Positions 37,383 to 46,179 are shown, counted from the first letter of the stretch. The stretch is DNA of 64,000 bases from JAGOUY01 sp964562155 (GCA_964562155.1 CAZLRU010000002.1:1-64000), one strand, 5' to 3'. Notes: generated by a model not told the origin, from the letters alone. Program-made: numbers and translations.

Positions 37383-38612
37383 TCACAAATAGCGTTTTCC
37401 TTTTAATCGCTCAGGGAGATAGTCTTGTTGGACTGGACCTTGCACGGATGGATTATAGACATAGCCTTTTCCATAACCTAATTGCTTCATAAGACCCGTG
37501 GGAGCATTACGTAAATGGAGAGGCACCGGTTCATTGGGAAGATCATGAACATCGGAAGCGGCTTGCTTGTAACCGACATACAAGGCGTTCGACTTTTTGG
37601 CGTTGGCTAAATAGACCACCGCTTGTGCCAAAATCACATTGCTTTCCGGCATGCCGAGGAAGTGAGCTGCCTGATAGGCGGTCGTAGCTTGCACCAAAGC
37701 CTGCGGATCGGCTACACCAATATCCTCCGACGCAAAACGAATGAGGCGTCTGGCCACATATAAAGGCTCCTCACCCGCTTCAAGCATACGTGCCAACCAA
37801 TAAAGGGCGGCGTTCGCATCTGAACCACGCATGGATTTATGCAGAGCAGAGATAACATTGTAATGCTCTTCACCCCCTTTATCGTAGGTAAATTGAGCGC
37901 GTTGAAGTGCTTCACGAACATGATCGACGGTGATGCGGCGAATCTTTTGCTCATCGAGGGGCGCGGATAGGAACGCAAGTTCAAGCGCCGTTAATGCTTG
38001 GCGCGCATCGCCGTCGGCAAGCACGACCAACATATCGATCGCTTTTGCCTCGATCATCCCCTGTTGGCCGCCGAGGCCGCGCTCTTTGTCATGTAGCGCT
38101 TGTTCAATGATCACGCGCAAAGACGCGTCGCTTAACCGCTCAAGGACAAAAACGCGCGCACGCGAGCGCAGAGCGGGGTTCACTTCAAAACTTGGGTTTT
38201 CTGTTGTCGCCCCAATGAGCGTGACGATCCCCTGCTCGACCGAGGGCAGTAATGCATCCTGCTGACTTTTGCTGAAGCGGTGAATTTCGTCGACGAATAA
38301 AATAGTGCGCCGTGGGTGATCTTTTTGTTCGAGTCGATCTTTCGCTTCTTTCACGACACGGCGAAGATCCGCCACGCCAGCCATCACCGCAGAGACTTGT
38401 TCAAACACCGAACCAGTCAAGCTTGCCATCAAACTCGCGAGCGTCGTCTTGCCGGATCCAGGAGGCCCCCAAAAGATCATGGAGGGGATGGTGTCTTGTT
38501 CAATAAGACGGCGGAGTGGCGTGTTTGGGCCGACGAGTTTTTCTTGACCGTATAATTCATCGAGCGTGCGGGGGCGCATGCGATCAGCCAACGGAGATGA
38601 CGACGTGGTCAT
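37383..38612 (-). CDS. rarA: Replication-associated recombination protein RarA (MgsA)
   Basis: 409 residues. AAA+ core with Walker A WGPPGSGKTTLA, Walker B ILFVDEIHRFSKSQQDALLP, sensor 1 IGATTENPSFE, and the C-terminal tetramer domain (SDANAALYWLARMLEAGEEP, ASEDIGVADPQAL). RarA acts at stalled replication forks. It is the first gene of a pair with ftsI. Confidence 0.96.
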   Translation of the reverse strand: MTTSSSPLADRMRPRTLDELYGQEKLVGPNTPLRRLIEQDTIPSMIFWGPPGSGKTTLASLMASLTGSVFEQVSAVMAGVADLRRVVKEAKDRLEQKDHPRRTILFVDEIHRFSKSQQDALLPSVEQGIVTLIGATTENPSFEVNPALRSRARVFVLERLSDASLRVIIEQALHDKERGLGGQQGMIEAKAIDMLVVLADGDARQALTALELAFLSAPLDEQKIRRITVDHVREALQRAQFTYDKGGEEHYNVISALHKSMRGSDANAALYWLARMLEAGEEPLYVARRLIRFASEDIGVADPQALVQATTAYQAAHFLGMPESNVILAQAVVYLANAKKSNALYVGYKQAASDVHDLPNEPVPLHLRNAPTGLMKQLGYGKGYVYNPSVQGPVQQDYLPERLKGKRYL

Positions 38613-38722
38613 ACTCGTTTATAGTATAGAACAAAAATAGAACGAACAAGTGGGTAAAAAAAGAAGAGCCCGCTCTGGTGAGCGAGGCGTAGAGTGCACG
38701 CATTCGAATGCGTGAGGAGAGG

Positions 38723-39289
38723 TCAGAGGATGTGCATGCGACTGAGCAAGATGCCCACGACGAGCACGCCCGCCACCACGAGCGCGGCGATGAAGACCCG
38801 AGCACGCCGTCGTCCGTTCACGACCTCCTTCGTGATGAGCAGTTGAGGCCCCCGATCTCTTTCATTGGCGAGGTACGTTACTGCCCTCTCAGGCCGGATG
38901 CTGATGCCGAGGCGGTCCAGCACACGTTTCGGAATCAGCCGATCGTAGTCCTCCCGACTGATGTCGGCGACGAGCGTCATCCGGAAGACCCTGGACGGGA
39001 TGGCGCGGAACTGCTCATCCGAAAGCCCCATGAAGAAGTCGTAGCGAAGGCTTTCGATCTCCTTCTCGCTCGCCCCCTCGAAGAGGGCGCTGATCTCTCC
39101 GGGCCCGAGCCGCGTGATGGTGTCCGTCCGGTGCTCCCAGAGACTGAGCTCCCTCGGATGCCGATGAGAATGAGAAGTGATGGGACTGATCTCCACCACT
39201 CCAGACACCGTCGCGGTGGGCGCGCTGAATCCCCCCGCCAGCGTTCCCGCCTCCCGGCCCTTGTTTCTCGTACCACTGTTCGCAGTCAT
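38723..39289 (-). CDS. Tail-anchored protein of unknown function
   Basis: 188 residues from the ATG at 39289, chosen for its AAGGAG Shine-Dalgarno; the longer frame begins with TTG and crosses the AT-rich leader. The body is GC-rich, charged and helical (ALFEGASEKEIESLRYDFF, DRLIPKRVLDRLGI); the last 25 residues are a membrane helix after an RRRAR cluster, so it is probably C-tail anchored with the body in the cytoplasm. I do not recognise it. It is monocistronic, in a run of similar GC-rich genes. Confidence 0.7.
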   Translation of the reverse strand: MTANSGTRNKGREAGTLAGGFSAPTATVSGVVEISPITSHSHRHPRELSLWEHRTDTITRLGPGEISALFEGASEKEIESLRYDFFMGLSDEQFRAIPSRVFRMTLVADISREDYDRLIPKRVLDRLGISIRPERAVTYLANERDRGPQLLITKEVVNGRRRARVFIAALVVAGVLVVGILLSRMHIL

Positions 39290-39397
39290 CGATGGTCTCC
39301 TTCCATGACCTGTTGCGGCATGTATTGCAGCACAAAATAATAAAATAAGGAAGAGGGGGGGACGTAAACAAGCCCCGAAGGGCAAGTAGAGGGGGTA

Positions 39398-39592
39398 TCA
39401 GAGATAGCTGAGAAAGAGGACCGCAAGAATCGACAGACCCGTGTACACACCCAGGACGAATTCAACCGTTGAGACGTTGAGGTGGTCAAACCGTCTCTGT
39501 CTCAGCAGACACACGATGATCCTTATAATAAGGCCCTCAATGATCTTGTGAGGGGTAATGGGATCGGGAATCTTGGTGGGCAGGTTTTTCAC
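39398..39592 (-). CDS. Small single-TM protein
   Basis: 64 residues from a GTG at 39592 with GAGGG seven bases before. The last 20 residues form a membrane helix (GVYTGLSILAVLFLSYL); the first 40 are basic with a hydrophobic helix near 18-30. Unrecognised. It lies between two other tail-anchored genes. Confidence 0.55.
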   Translation of the reverse strand: MKNLPTKIPDPITPHKIIEGLIIRIIVCLLRQRRFDHLNVSTVEFVLGVYTGLSILAVLFLSYL

Positions 39593-39729
39593 GACACATC
39601 CCTCTTTCGCTTTGTATCCAACCGTGGACGTGCGTATTTGAGCAGATCCCCCTAAAAAAGAGAAGACCCCGCCCGTTTCGATCTGAAACGAGAGGGGTAA
39701 GGAGGGGAGGCTAGAAAAAGAGGGGGGGG

Positions 39730-40521
39730 TCAGTGGACGGAGGCGTCGGGGATGCTGATGACTACGCCCGCATCGGACACATCGATCGCCGCCGACCGCG
39801 CATCCCTACGCTGGACGTATGCGTGGGCGAGAAATCCCAGGATGAGGATGGCCGCCACCGTGAGCACGATGATCACGTTCCACTTGGTCGGGTCCTCGTG
39901 GTACTGCATCATTGTCATGCTTTCACGCTTCGCCCTCTTGCTGTGGGTGGGAGAAGGAGGCTTGGTCGGCTCGGGCTGCCGGATCGCCGCCTGGGCCAGG
40001 GGGGCGGGAGTTGCAGCACCCGGAGGCTGACACTCCAGCCGGACGGTCGTACCGTCAGCGAGCTGCGCCGTGAAGTTCACCGCGGCGGCGGGAGCGGGGA
40101 CCGTCGACGGTGCGGCGGTCGTGATGGAGGGAGCTGCCGGAGCGGCAGCAGAAACGGGAGCCTCTGCCGGAGGAGGAGTGACGGGATCACCTGCCGCCCC
40201 CAGCCGAATCGGCCCCTTCACGGACCGACGAAGCCCATGTTGAGCCGGATCGTTGGTGACCTGCAGCGCATCGCCGCAGTAGGGGCAGTGATGCAACTCC
40301 CCCTCCACCTTCGACAGATCCGCGTCCGGACGCGGGCACATCGGGTTGGTACAGAAGAAGGGGTGGGCCTCTTCTACCGCCTTCTGCATCTCCACGCGCG
40401 CCGCGTGGTGCCCGGCCGCAGCCAGCACCGTGCCCGCTTGCCGGGGCTGACGCACCCGCGGCCCGCTTGCCTCCTCCGGCGGGGGCCGGGGAGGGTCTTC
40501 TTTTTCATTTGCCATACGCAT
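39730..40521 (-). CDS. Zinc-ribbon protein with C-terminal membrane helix
   Basis: 263 residues from ATG 40521 (AAGGA seven bases upstream; ATG 40515 is possible). A Pro-rich start is followed by a zinc-ribbon-like pattern (CTNPMC near 55, then CPYCG near 77), a Pro/Ala-rich linker (about 105-190) and a membrane helix near 215-235 with a 28-residue tail. Zinc ribbon plus long linker plus membrane helix is a layout seen in sensors and adaptors; no function can be assigned. Strongly GC-rich compared with the rarA/ftsI genes nearby. Confidence 0.7.
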   Translation of the reverse strand: MRMANEKEDPPRPPPEEASGPRVRQPRQAGTVLAAAGHHAARVEMQKAVEEAHPFFCTNPMCPRPDADLSKVEGELHHCPYCGDALQVTNDPAQHGLRRSVKGPIRLGAAGDPVTPPPAEAPVSAAAPAAPSITTAAPSTVPAPAAAVNFTAQLADGTTVRLECQPPGAATPAPLAQAAIRQPEPTKPPSPTHSKRAKRESMTMMQYHEDPTKWNVIIVLTVAAILILGFLAHAYVQRRDARSAAIDVSDAGVVISIPDASVH

Positions 40522-40565
40522 CACCTGTTCCTTTCTACGTGCGTACGCGAAGTTATGTCAGCATA

Positions 40566-40603
40566 AAATAATAAAATGGGCAAGACTACCCATTTTATTA
40601 TTT
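40566..40603 (-). terminator. Strong AT-rich terminator
   Basis: A 15-bp perfect stem (40566-40580 with 40589-40603), eight-base loop. It follows the minus-strand gene at 40721 and precedes the zinc-ribbon gene. Its outer arms are A/T runs. Confidence 0.75.
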
Positions 40604-40720
40604 ATCTTTCGTCTTTTATTGCCTTTCGTCCTCTCAGGACTCATCAGTGAAGCTTCCCACAAACAACCATTCTTCATAGGCAGCGGACAGACCGTCCGCG
40701 CAGGATAGAATAAAAGAACG

Positions 40721-41146
40721 TTAGGAGGCTGGATAGAGATCCTTGATCTCTTCACGGAGCTCCTCCAGAACCTCAGGCAGGAATGAACGAACATCGGGAG
40801 TAAAGACGCTCCCATGATGCTGTACGTAATGGGTAGCGCCCTGATCTACTCCATAGGCCATGACGATCGTGTAGCTACGCCTATGACCTTTCGGGAGGAG
40901 ACAAAGCTCCCAATCTCCACCGGCGTTAAACTCGAGGCGGTAGGTCGCTCCCCTTACTTCGAACGTCTGTTGATACGTATCGAAGGGATCAATCCATCCG
41001 ATGGGGACATCCCTGTTAAGCGCCTGACTAAAGGCTTTGCCGGTACGATCTTCGGCTTTGTCTACGCGCCTCGGCGCAGTTTTGAGAAACTTCCGTCCGA
41101 TCCACCGCTCATCCGGCCCGCTTACTATCCGTGAAGACCACTCCAA
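40721..41146 (-). CDS. Hypothetical protein, 141 residues
   Basis: Soluble, with a strand-rich middle (TYRLEFNAGGDWELCLLP, SYTIVMAYGVD) and an acidic helix at the end (FLPEVLEELREEIKDL). Only a TTG at 41146 fits as start; it has AAGGGG nine bases before. Not recognised. Single gene with a strong terminator behind it. Confidence 0.6.
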   Translation of the reverse strand: MEWSSRIVSGPDERWIGRKFLKTAPRRVDKAEDRTGKAFSQALNRDVPIGWIDPFDTYQQTFEVRGATYRLEFNAGGDWELCLLPKGHRRSYTIVMAYGVDQGATHYVQHHGSVFTPDVRSFLPEVLEELREEIKDLYPAS

Positions 41147-41239
41147 GACGCCATCCCCTTTTCGCCCTCAGACCCCGCACCCATGCGGAGAGGGTGTCTG
41201 ATCCTACGATAAATAATCAAATATTGCAAGGCTCTTGCC

Positions 41240-42244
41240 CTACACCACTAGATAGCTCCCCCGTTCAAAAACTACCTCATCATCCACCAAGATGCGATCG
41301 GCGGCCACAAACACGTCTACATGGTAACGCGTTTTTCCCGGTTCAAGACCTGGTTTTTTGTAAATGCCGTGCTTTTCCCCGAGGGAAAGATGCAGCCCCG
41401 TCATGCGTTCATAGGCGGTAATATCGTTCACCATCACGGTTCGATTCATAGCCGGATTCAACCCAAACCCAATTTCTCGCACCAAAACCCGCTCTTCTTT
41501 GCGGATCATGGCTAAAATCTCTTGAAAGGCTGGCGGAGCATCCGGTGCATACACAATTCCTTCTTTGACGAGTGCAGGAAATGGCTCATGAAATTGCACA
41601 AGATGATCCATGCCTGCAAACCCATAGATAAGGAAAGACCCTTCAGTTTTTTCCAGGGATTTTGGCTCTGTGAAGACTTCGCCGATGGGAAATGTCCCTC
41701 CAACATTCGTCATGCCCGTGTAATCCCCCACGTTTAATTTTGATTCTTCTATTCCCCCCTTCCACTCCAAAACAGCCCCACCACATTCAACACGCACGGT
41801 TTGCGCCACATCTAGCCGTTGCTTGAGAGCGTGACCTAACGGACGAAAATAGGCTGGGTCATACGCCAATGAGTTGAGGTAGATCGGCCATTGATCTTCC
41901 GACATACGGTTGAGATGAATGTGCTCAACCGTCTTTAACCCACAGGCAAAAATCTCTAAACGAAAACGGAATTCATTCAAACGAAAATTCGTAGATTGAA
42001 CCAGTACAACGAGTCCGCCTTTTGGCATGGCTTTAAATTTGGCACGGATCTCTTCGCCGGTCGTATCTGCTACACGCAAAAACTCTGCCGTGGGTACGAC
42101 GGTTCGATACGCCTCAACAAGAAGACGTGTCAACGCATTCTCTTCATCAAATAACACCAGCGCCGCATCGCCGTCTTTGTATTCGAGGGCAAGATGAAGC
42201 GTGTCACGCAGGTTTTTGATGGCCAAGCTCAGAAGATCAGACAT
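41240..42244 (-). CDS. M29-like aminopeptidase
   Basis: 334 residues. The C-terminal half has the metal-ligand pattern of the thermophilic aminopeptidase (M29) family: GGTFPIGEVFTEP, REIGFGLNPAMNR, HLSLGEKHG and YHVDVFV. M29 enzymes cut N-terminal residues from peptides with two metal ions. The N-terminal half (Rossmann-like, VVLVQSTNFRLNEFR) is more divergent than in classical members. Third gene of the idi operon (11-base gap), role there unclear. Confidence 0.8.
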   Translation of the reverse strand: MSDLLSLAIKNLRDTLHLALEYKDGDAALVLFDEENALTRLLVEAYRTVVPTAEFLRVADTTGEEIRAKFKAMPKGGLVVLVQSTNFRLNEFRFRLEIFACGLKTVEHIHLNRMSEDQWPIYLNSLAYDPAYFRPLGHALKQRLDVAQTVRVECGGAVLEWKGGIEESKLNVGDYTGMTNVGGTFPIGEVFTEPKSLEKTEGSFLIYGFAGMDHLVQFHEPFPALVKEGIVYAPDAPPAFQEILAMIRKEERVLVREIGFGLNPAMNRTVMVNDITAYERMTGLHLSLGEKHGIYKKPGLEPGKTRYHVDVFVAADRILVDDEVVFERGSYLVV

Positions 42245-42255
42245 GGCGACTATCT

Positions 42256-42933
42256 TTACGCAGCTTGAGTATTTTGTCGAGATCGAGGCAGGCGTACTTC
42301 CGCAATCCCACTACCTGACAAACACACCATCTGTTGAAGCATCTCTGGATCATCGCGATGCATTGTAAAGAGCTTTGTAGGACTCAAGCTAAATCCGTGT
42401 CTATCTTTCTCTAGGATTACTTCCACATTCATCGCTTCAGCATTAACTTGAAATGGAACCATGCCATAGTACGGATCTGTGCTAAGCCAGGTTCTTTTGA
42501 ACAATCCCCTTAGATCGCTCATTTGACGTGTCTTAGAACGCATTTCTTCTGCCACATTGGGTGGCAAAAAGAAGGTATCACGCTTCGGATCCTGAATATC
42601 GCTGTCACGGTATTGAATCCCCCGAAACGGATGTGGCTCAACCACAACAAAAGAGGAGCCGTCACCCGCTAAGAATAACCGACCGCCGGTCTGACGGCTT
42701 GGCGCAGCAGGTAGCAGATCAATAACCGCTTCAAACCGTCCCGACTCCTCCAGAGCCAACATCCAAGCTTGCACAGCTTGATCAATCGCTTCATTTTTTA
42801 CTTGCTCCGTTGCATCTTTATTATTTCGAATGGCTGAACACTTCTCCCCTATTTTTAATACAGCCCTCCAAAGAGCCTCATAATTAAGTGGTTTGCGTTG
42901 AGTTTCGAGACGAAGTTTCGGATGTTCGCTCAT
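42256..42933 (-). CDS. Hypothetical protein in the idi operon
   Basis: 225 residues, soluble. A helical N-terminus (NYEALWRAVLKIGEKC, a likely four-helix start), then a strand-rich region (GRLFLAGDGSSFVVVEPHPFRG) and a mixed C-terminus. No family recognised. Gaps of 9 and 11 bases to idi and the peptidase show one transcript. Confidence 0.75.
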   Translation of the reverse strand: MSEHPKLRLETQRKPLNYEALWRAVLKIGEKCSAIRNNKDATEQVKNEAIDQAVQAWMLALEESGRFEAVIDLLPAAPSRQTGGRLFLAGDGSSFVVVEPHPFRGIQYRDSDIQDPKRDTFFLPPNVAEEMRSKTRQMSDLRGLFKRTWLSTDPYYGMVPFQVNAEAMNVEVILEKDRHGFSLSPTKLFTMHRDDPEMLQQMVCLSGSGIAEVRLPRSRQNTQAA

Positions 42934-42942
42934 AGTATTATA

Positions 42943-43506
42943 TTATTCCCAAAACGCCTCTAGTCCCCATTCTTTTTCCCACATCTCGCGAAAGCGCGGA
43001 CTGTTATATAAAATTTCCGTTTCTTCGACACACCACTCAGACCAATTCTCCGGCTGTTCACGCGTTTCTTGAATAAACGCGTTCCAAGGCATCCAACGAA
43101 TCGCCTCTACCTCGTCGGGGTTTGGCATGGGGGGCTGCTCTGTTTTAGCCACAATGATTGGGCAGATTTCGTTCTCCATCACGCCGTCTCGCGTAAAACA
43201 ATAACGATACGGCGCAACTTCAACCAAGTCATCCATTTCAAGTCCTAATTCGAATCCAAGCCGCCGCTTACCCGCTTCGACCGGGGATTCTTCGAGGGTC
43301 GGGTGACCGCAACAAGAATTAGACCACACAAGGGGCCATGTTTTCTTGGTATGTGCGCGTTGCTGCAGCAGCAGCTCCCCTTTTCCATTAAAAATAAACG
43401 AGGAAAAGGCCCGGTGAAGCGGCGTTTGCGCACCATGCACTTCGGCCTTTGGCGTGGTCCCCAGCACGTTATTTTCTTCGTCGACTAAGACAACGTATTC
43501 AGTCAT
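42943..43506 (-). CDS. idi: Isopentenyl-diphosphate delta-isomerase, type I
   Basis: 187 residues, typical length. Nudix-fold isomerase with the active-site Cys motif SNSCCGHP and the later ENEICP segment; LLLQQRAHTKKTWP is also a family stretch. It interconverts IPP and DMAPP. No other isoprenoid gene is in the window, fitting an organism that takes up or makes few prenyl precursors. First gene of a three-gene operon. Confidence 0.95.
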   Translation of the reverse strand: MTEYVVLVDEENNVLGTTPKAEVHGAQTPLHRAFSSFIFNGKGELLLQQRAHTKKTWPLVWSNSCCGHPTLEESPVEAGKRRLGFELGLEMDDLVEVAPYRYCFTRDGVMENEICPIIVAKTEQPPMPNPDEVEAIRWMPWNAFIQETREQPENWSEWCVEETEILYNSPRFREMWEKEWGLEAFWE

Positions 43507-43532
43507 ATTAACGTGAGTTTACGCGGTGTGTT

Positions 43533-43566
43533 TAAAAATAACAACGCCGCCAAGAGAGCTTAGCGG
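43533..43566 (-). terminator. Terminator-like repeat, copy A
   Basis: Read on minus: CCGCT, a 10-base loop, GGCGG, then a T-rich tail. It lies 41 bases after the stop of the 43607 gene. It shares the 3' arm and tail with copies B and C but has a different loop. Confidence 0.6.
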
Positions 43567-43606
43567 TCGTGGAATAGTATGATCTTATAAAAGAACAGTG
43601 AACGTG

Positions 43607-44149
43607 CTAGTGCACGGAAGCTACCGTCTCGAAACGGTCTCCGCAAAAAACAGGGATCTCGTTTCCGTTGTGCGTCCGGAACATTCCGACGGAATCCGGC
43701 CCGCGAGCACAGAAGATCGCTCCAGGAACAACTTCTTTTGCCGCGAGCTCTTCGAGCACTCTCTCGATATTCTCAGCGGAATAGCTTCCCACCACGAGAG
43801 CGAACTCCTCTTTTTTGCCTGCGCGCACGATTTCATCGGTACTGATAGGCGTCCTGAAATTCCTCATTTCTTGAGCCGCCCACTCCAGATACTGTTCGAG
43901 CGCGATGGCCAAATCACGTCCATCACAGGCGAAGCAGAACATCGAGATACCGCATGACTCGCGCGACCTGTTTAAACGCTCGAGACCATACACATACCCC
44001 ACCCATTCGCCGAACGCGCATACTCCTTGCATCTTTACCGAGAGACTCAACCCTTGATAGAGCTGATCCATCCATCCCTTCTCAGTGGCCCTCCGGATGG
44101 CTTTGGCCCACCGATCGACACTCGCGAGCAGACCACACGCGATTGGCAT
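43607..44149 (-). CDS. Hypothetical GC-rich gene, 180 residues
   Basis: Soluble alpha/beta protein with a good GAGGAGG Shine-Dalgarno. Visible parts: a helical start (VDRWAKAIRRATEKGW), strands (ISMFCFACDGRD, FALVVGSYSAENIE) and a Cys-bearing end (AIFCARGPDSV, IPVFCGDRFE). Not recognised. Monocistronic, followed by repeat copy A. Confidence 0.7.
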   Translation of the reverse strand: MPIACGLLASVDRWAKAIRRATEKGWMDQLYQGLSLSVKMQGVCAFGEWVGYVYGLERLNRSRESCGISMFCFACDGRDLAIALEQYLEWAAQEMRNFRTPISTDEIVRAGKKEEFALVVGSYSAENIERVLEELAAKEVVPGAIFCARGPDSVGMFRTHNGNEIPVFCGDRFETVASVH

Positions 44150-44260
44150 CGTTGCTCCTCCTCAGGGCCCGACGCTAACACAACACTTCTAAAAAAGCGA
44201 GTTTTTACCCGTATGCCTTGACTTTTTTGCATTTTTCTACTAAGGAATCAGCGAGGTGTC

Positions 44261-44563
44261 ATGTTCCGTCTCACACTCACACAATACGATCCTGCAAGCA
44301 ACGCCCTTCTCGCGCGGTCACAGACGGTGGAGGCGCAGGATGGTGATCATACCCATGAATTCGCGCTCCTCCTCATGGAGATCATGCTCCTGCGCGAGCG
44401 TCACCGGAAAGCGGAGAACCCCCAGGTTCGTGAACAACTCCAGAAGCTCCTCGCTCAGTGCCTCCTTCAAGTTCCTGAGCTGGTTCACGAGCTCAACGAA
44501 CGACTTCTCGGACTGCAAGATTTCATTCAGAACACTGCGCCGATCCCCCCAGAACAACCCTGA
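44261..44563 (+). CDS. Hypothetical protein, 100 residues, helical
   Basis: GC-rich, with a strand-like start (FRLTLTQYDPASN) and then nearly all helix (EFALLLMEIMLLRERHRKA, QKLLAQCLLQVPELVHEL), suggesting a small helical bundle or coiled coil. A GCGAGG site precedes the ATG by five bases. No family recognised. Single plus-strand gene among minus-strand ones. Confidence 0.6.
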   Translation: MFRLTLTQYDPASNALLARSQTVEAQDGDHTHEFALLLMEIMLLRERHRKAENPQVREQLQKLLAQCLLQVPELVHELNERLLGLQDFIQNTAPIPPEQP

Positions 44564-44654
44564 CCCCCTCGCTCAAGACTCATGCATCACACCTGTGGTC
44601 ATGAGCTCTCTTTTTTTATACAACATTCTCTACCCATGCGTTGGCCAGACAGGG

Positions 44655-44698
44655 TAAAAATAACAACGCCGCCGGGGGTACCGAGCGGTTAAGAAGAA
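44655..44698 (-). terminator. Terminator-like repeat, copy B
   Basis: Identical to copy C over 42 bases (44657-44698 and 45256-45297). On minus it folds CCGC with GCGG and ends in a T-rich tail. It lies 23 bases after the stop of the 44722 gene. Confidence 0.65.
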
Positions 44699-44721
44699 AG
44701 GAGAGAAGTTTTTACCCTGAA

Positions 44722-45150
44722 TTATAGAGATTTGATCGGAATGATGACGCCTTCGTGCTGATACCCCTTGAGGACCGGGTGCGCGCTCAGCGCTACCAGC
44801 ACGAACTGACTACCACCCCAACCCATCAGGGTGTCGATGAGCGGAATGAACGTAGTGGCGTCAGGGACGATCTGCACCACGATCACGAGCCCGTTCGAGG
44901 GCAGGGGGCCACTGGCCATGAACTGTTCGGGCCGGGGCAGGAACAGGTTCTCCGGCAGGATCAAGTTCACCTTGAGCCCCTGCTGGAGGAGGAGCATCAC
45001 CATGAACGTGGCCAGAGCCGTCTCCGCCGTCGTCGCAGCTGCGACGTAGCTCGGCGGCCAATGGCCCTCGTCCTTCTGCGCGGCCTCGATCATCTGGCGC
45101 GCCGCTTCCTGCAGTGCCGCCGGACTCTGAATCCAATGTGATTCGATCAT
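44722..45150 (-). CDS. Hypothetical GC-rich gene, 142 residues
   Basis: Alpha/beta protein without signal: a helical first half (AALQEAARQMIEAAQKD, ALATFMVMLLLQQ) and strands in the second (GLVIVVQIVPDA, FVLVALSAHPVL). The pattern of three hydrophobic strands around a GW-GG loop recalls a Rossmann-like half domain, but I cannot assign it. GAGGG precedes the ATG. Monocistronic, ends in repeat copy B. Confidence 0.65.
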   Translation of the reverse strand: MIESHWIQSPAALQEAARQMIEAAQKDEGHWPPSYVAAATTAETALATFMVMLLLQQGLKVNLILPENLFLPRPEQFMASGPLPSNGLVIVVQIVPDATTFIPLIDTLMGWGGSQFVLVALSAHPVLKGYQHEGVIIPIKSL

Positions 45151-45254
45151 CTTTACCCTCGCTATCCCTTAGATTCGGTGCCAAATAGAGCCTAACACGC
45201 TCTAGGAATCATGCAAGCTATTTGATCAGAGACCAAAGGACTCCATAGCAGCCT

Positions 45255-45297
45255 TAAAATAACAACGCCGCCGGGGGTACCGAGCGGTTAAGAAGAA
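45255..45297 (-). terminator. Terminator-like repeat, copy C
   Basis: 42 bases identical to copy B, located 27 bases after the stop of the 45324 gene, with the T-rich tail at the distal end. Confidence 0.65.
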
Positions 45298-45323
45298 GGA
45301 AAAGATACGAATCGTCCTGGACT

Positions 45324-46154
45324 CTAGCGTCGCTGAGCCGCGTGCATGGCGTCGATGAGTTCGCGCCAGTGGCGGCGCGTGTCGAGGCGGACGTTGCCAC
45401 GAGCGATCTCTTCCGCCACGCTCGGGTCGTCCTGAGCGAACGACGGGAACGTGTGACGAACCGCCGCGAGGATGGGGATCTTGCGGCCGTCGGGCAGCGG
45501 GAAGTGCGTCTCGTGGACGCCCGCGTTGACGCAGCACAGGATGAACGCGACACGCCCACCCCATTCCTCGACCCCCTGGATCCCCTCGGCAGTAGTCTGC
45601 GTGTTGTTGCAGACGCCTTGGAAGACGGCGACCTGACAGTTCTTGCCCGGCGCGTCATGATGCCCGCCGAATTCGAGATGGCGCTTGCCGCCGTCGGTTG
45701 CCTCCAGCGTCACCTGCTCAGGGTGGACATAGCGCACACGCTCCGAGATCAGGCGGCGACACATCGTCGCGAACCCGAACGCGGGGTGGAGCCCCACCAT
45801 CGGCATACCACAGACCACCTCAGCCTCAGTCGATTCGCGGTCGGCATCGCTGAGCGTCTCGAGGTACTGCTGGTAGAGATAGAAGACCCGGGCGGTGAAC
45901 GCCCAGGTGAGCACGGGGTACTCCTCCCCCCTGCCGAAGTTGAGGTACTCGTGACCCACGAGCTGCTTGCCGGCCCCGTCCCGACCGGCGTAGCCGACGA
46001 GCGGGGTCAGGGGACTCTGCGTCTTCGGATCACGCACGCAGGCGTAGTGCGCTCCCGCCCGCCGCATCATGCGAAGCAGGAACTCGGGGGTGATTTCCTT
46101 CAACTCCAGGCCCGTCAAGTCCGCGACCAGATCTTCCAACGTCAGGTTTTTCAT
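45324..46154 (-). CDS. Probable degenerate phosphoribosyltransferase-like protein
   Basis: 276 residues from ATG 46154 (AAGGGA nine bases upstream; a TTG at 46184 is less likely). The fold pattern resembles type I phosphoribosyltransferases: CGMPMVGLHPAFGFATMCRR matches the region before the flexible loop, and VAVFQGVCNNTQTTAEGI matches the PRPP loop, followed by a WGGRVAFILCCVNAG strand. The paired acidic residues of the PRPP loop are missing, so catalysis is doubtful. Orotate PRT-like ancestry is the best guess. Monocistronic, GC-rich, ends in repeat copy C. Confidence 0.6.
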   Translation of the reverse strand: MKNLTLEDLVADLTGLELKEITPEFLLRMMRRAGAHYACVRDPKTQSPLTPLVGYAGRDGAGKQLVGHEYLNFGRGEEYPVLTWAFTARVFYLYQQYLETLSDADRESTEAEVVCGMPMVGLHPAFGFATMCRRLISERVRYVHPEQVTLEATDGGKRHLEFGGHHDAPGKNCQVAVFQGVCNNTQTTAEGIQGVEEWGGRVAFILCCVNAGVHETHFPLPDGRKIPILAAVRHTFPSFAQDDPSVAEEIARGNVRLDTRRHWRELIDAMHAAQRR

Positions 46155-46179
46155 CGCTCTATTCCCTTGCGCTTGATTG

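Noticed and set aside
41160..41205. Terminator hairpin between 40721 and the M29 gene
   Set aside because: Only a 5-bp CCGCA stem with no T-run is found; too weak to call.
44218..44243. Promoter for the 44261 gene
   Set aside because: TTGACT is present but the only -10-like hexamer is 14 bases away, which is too close for sigma-70.
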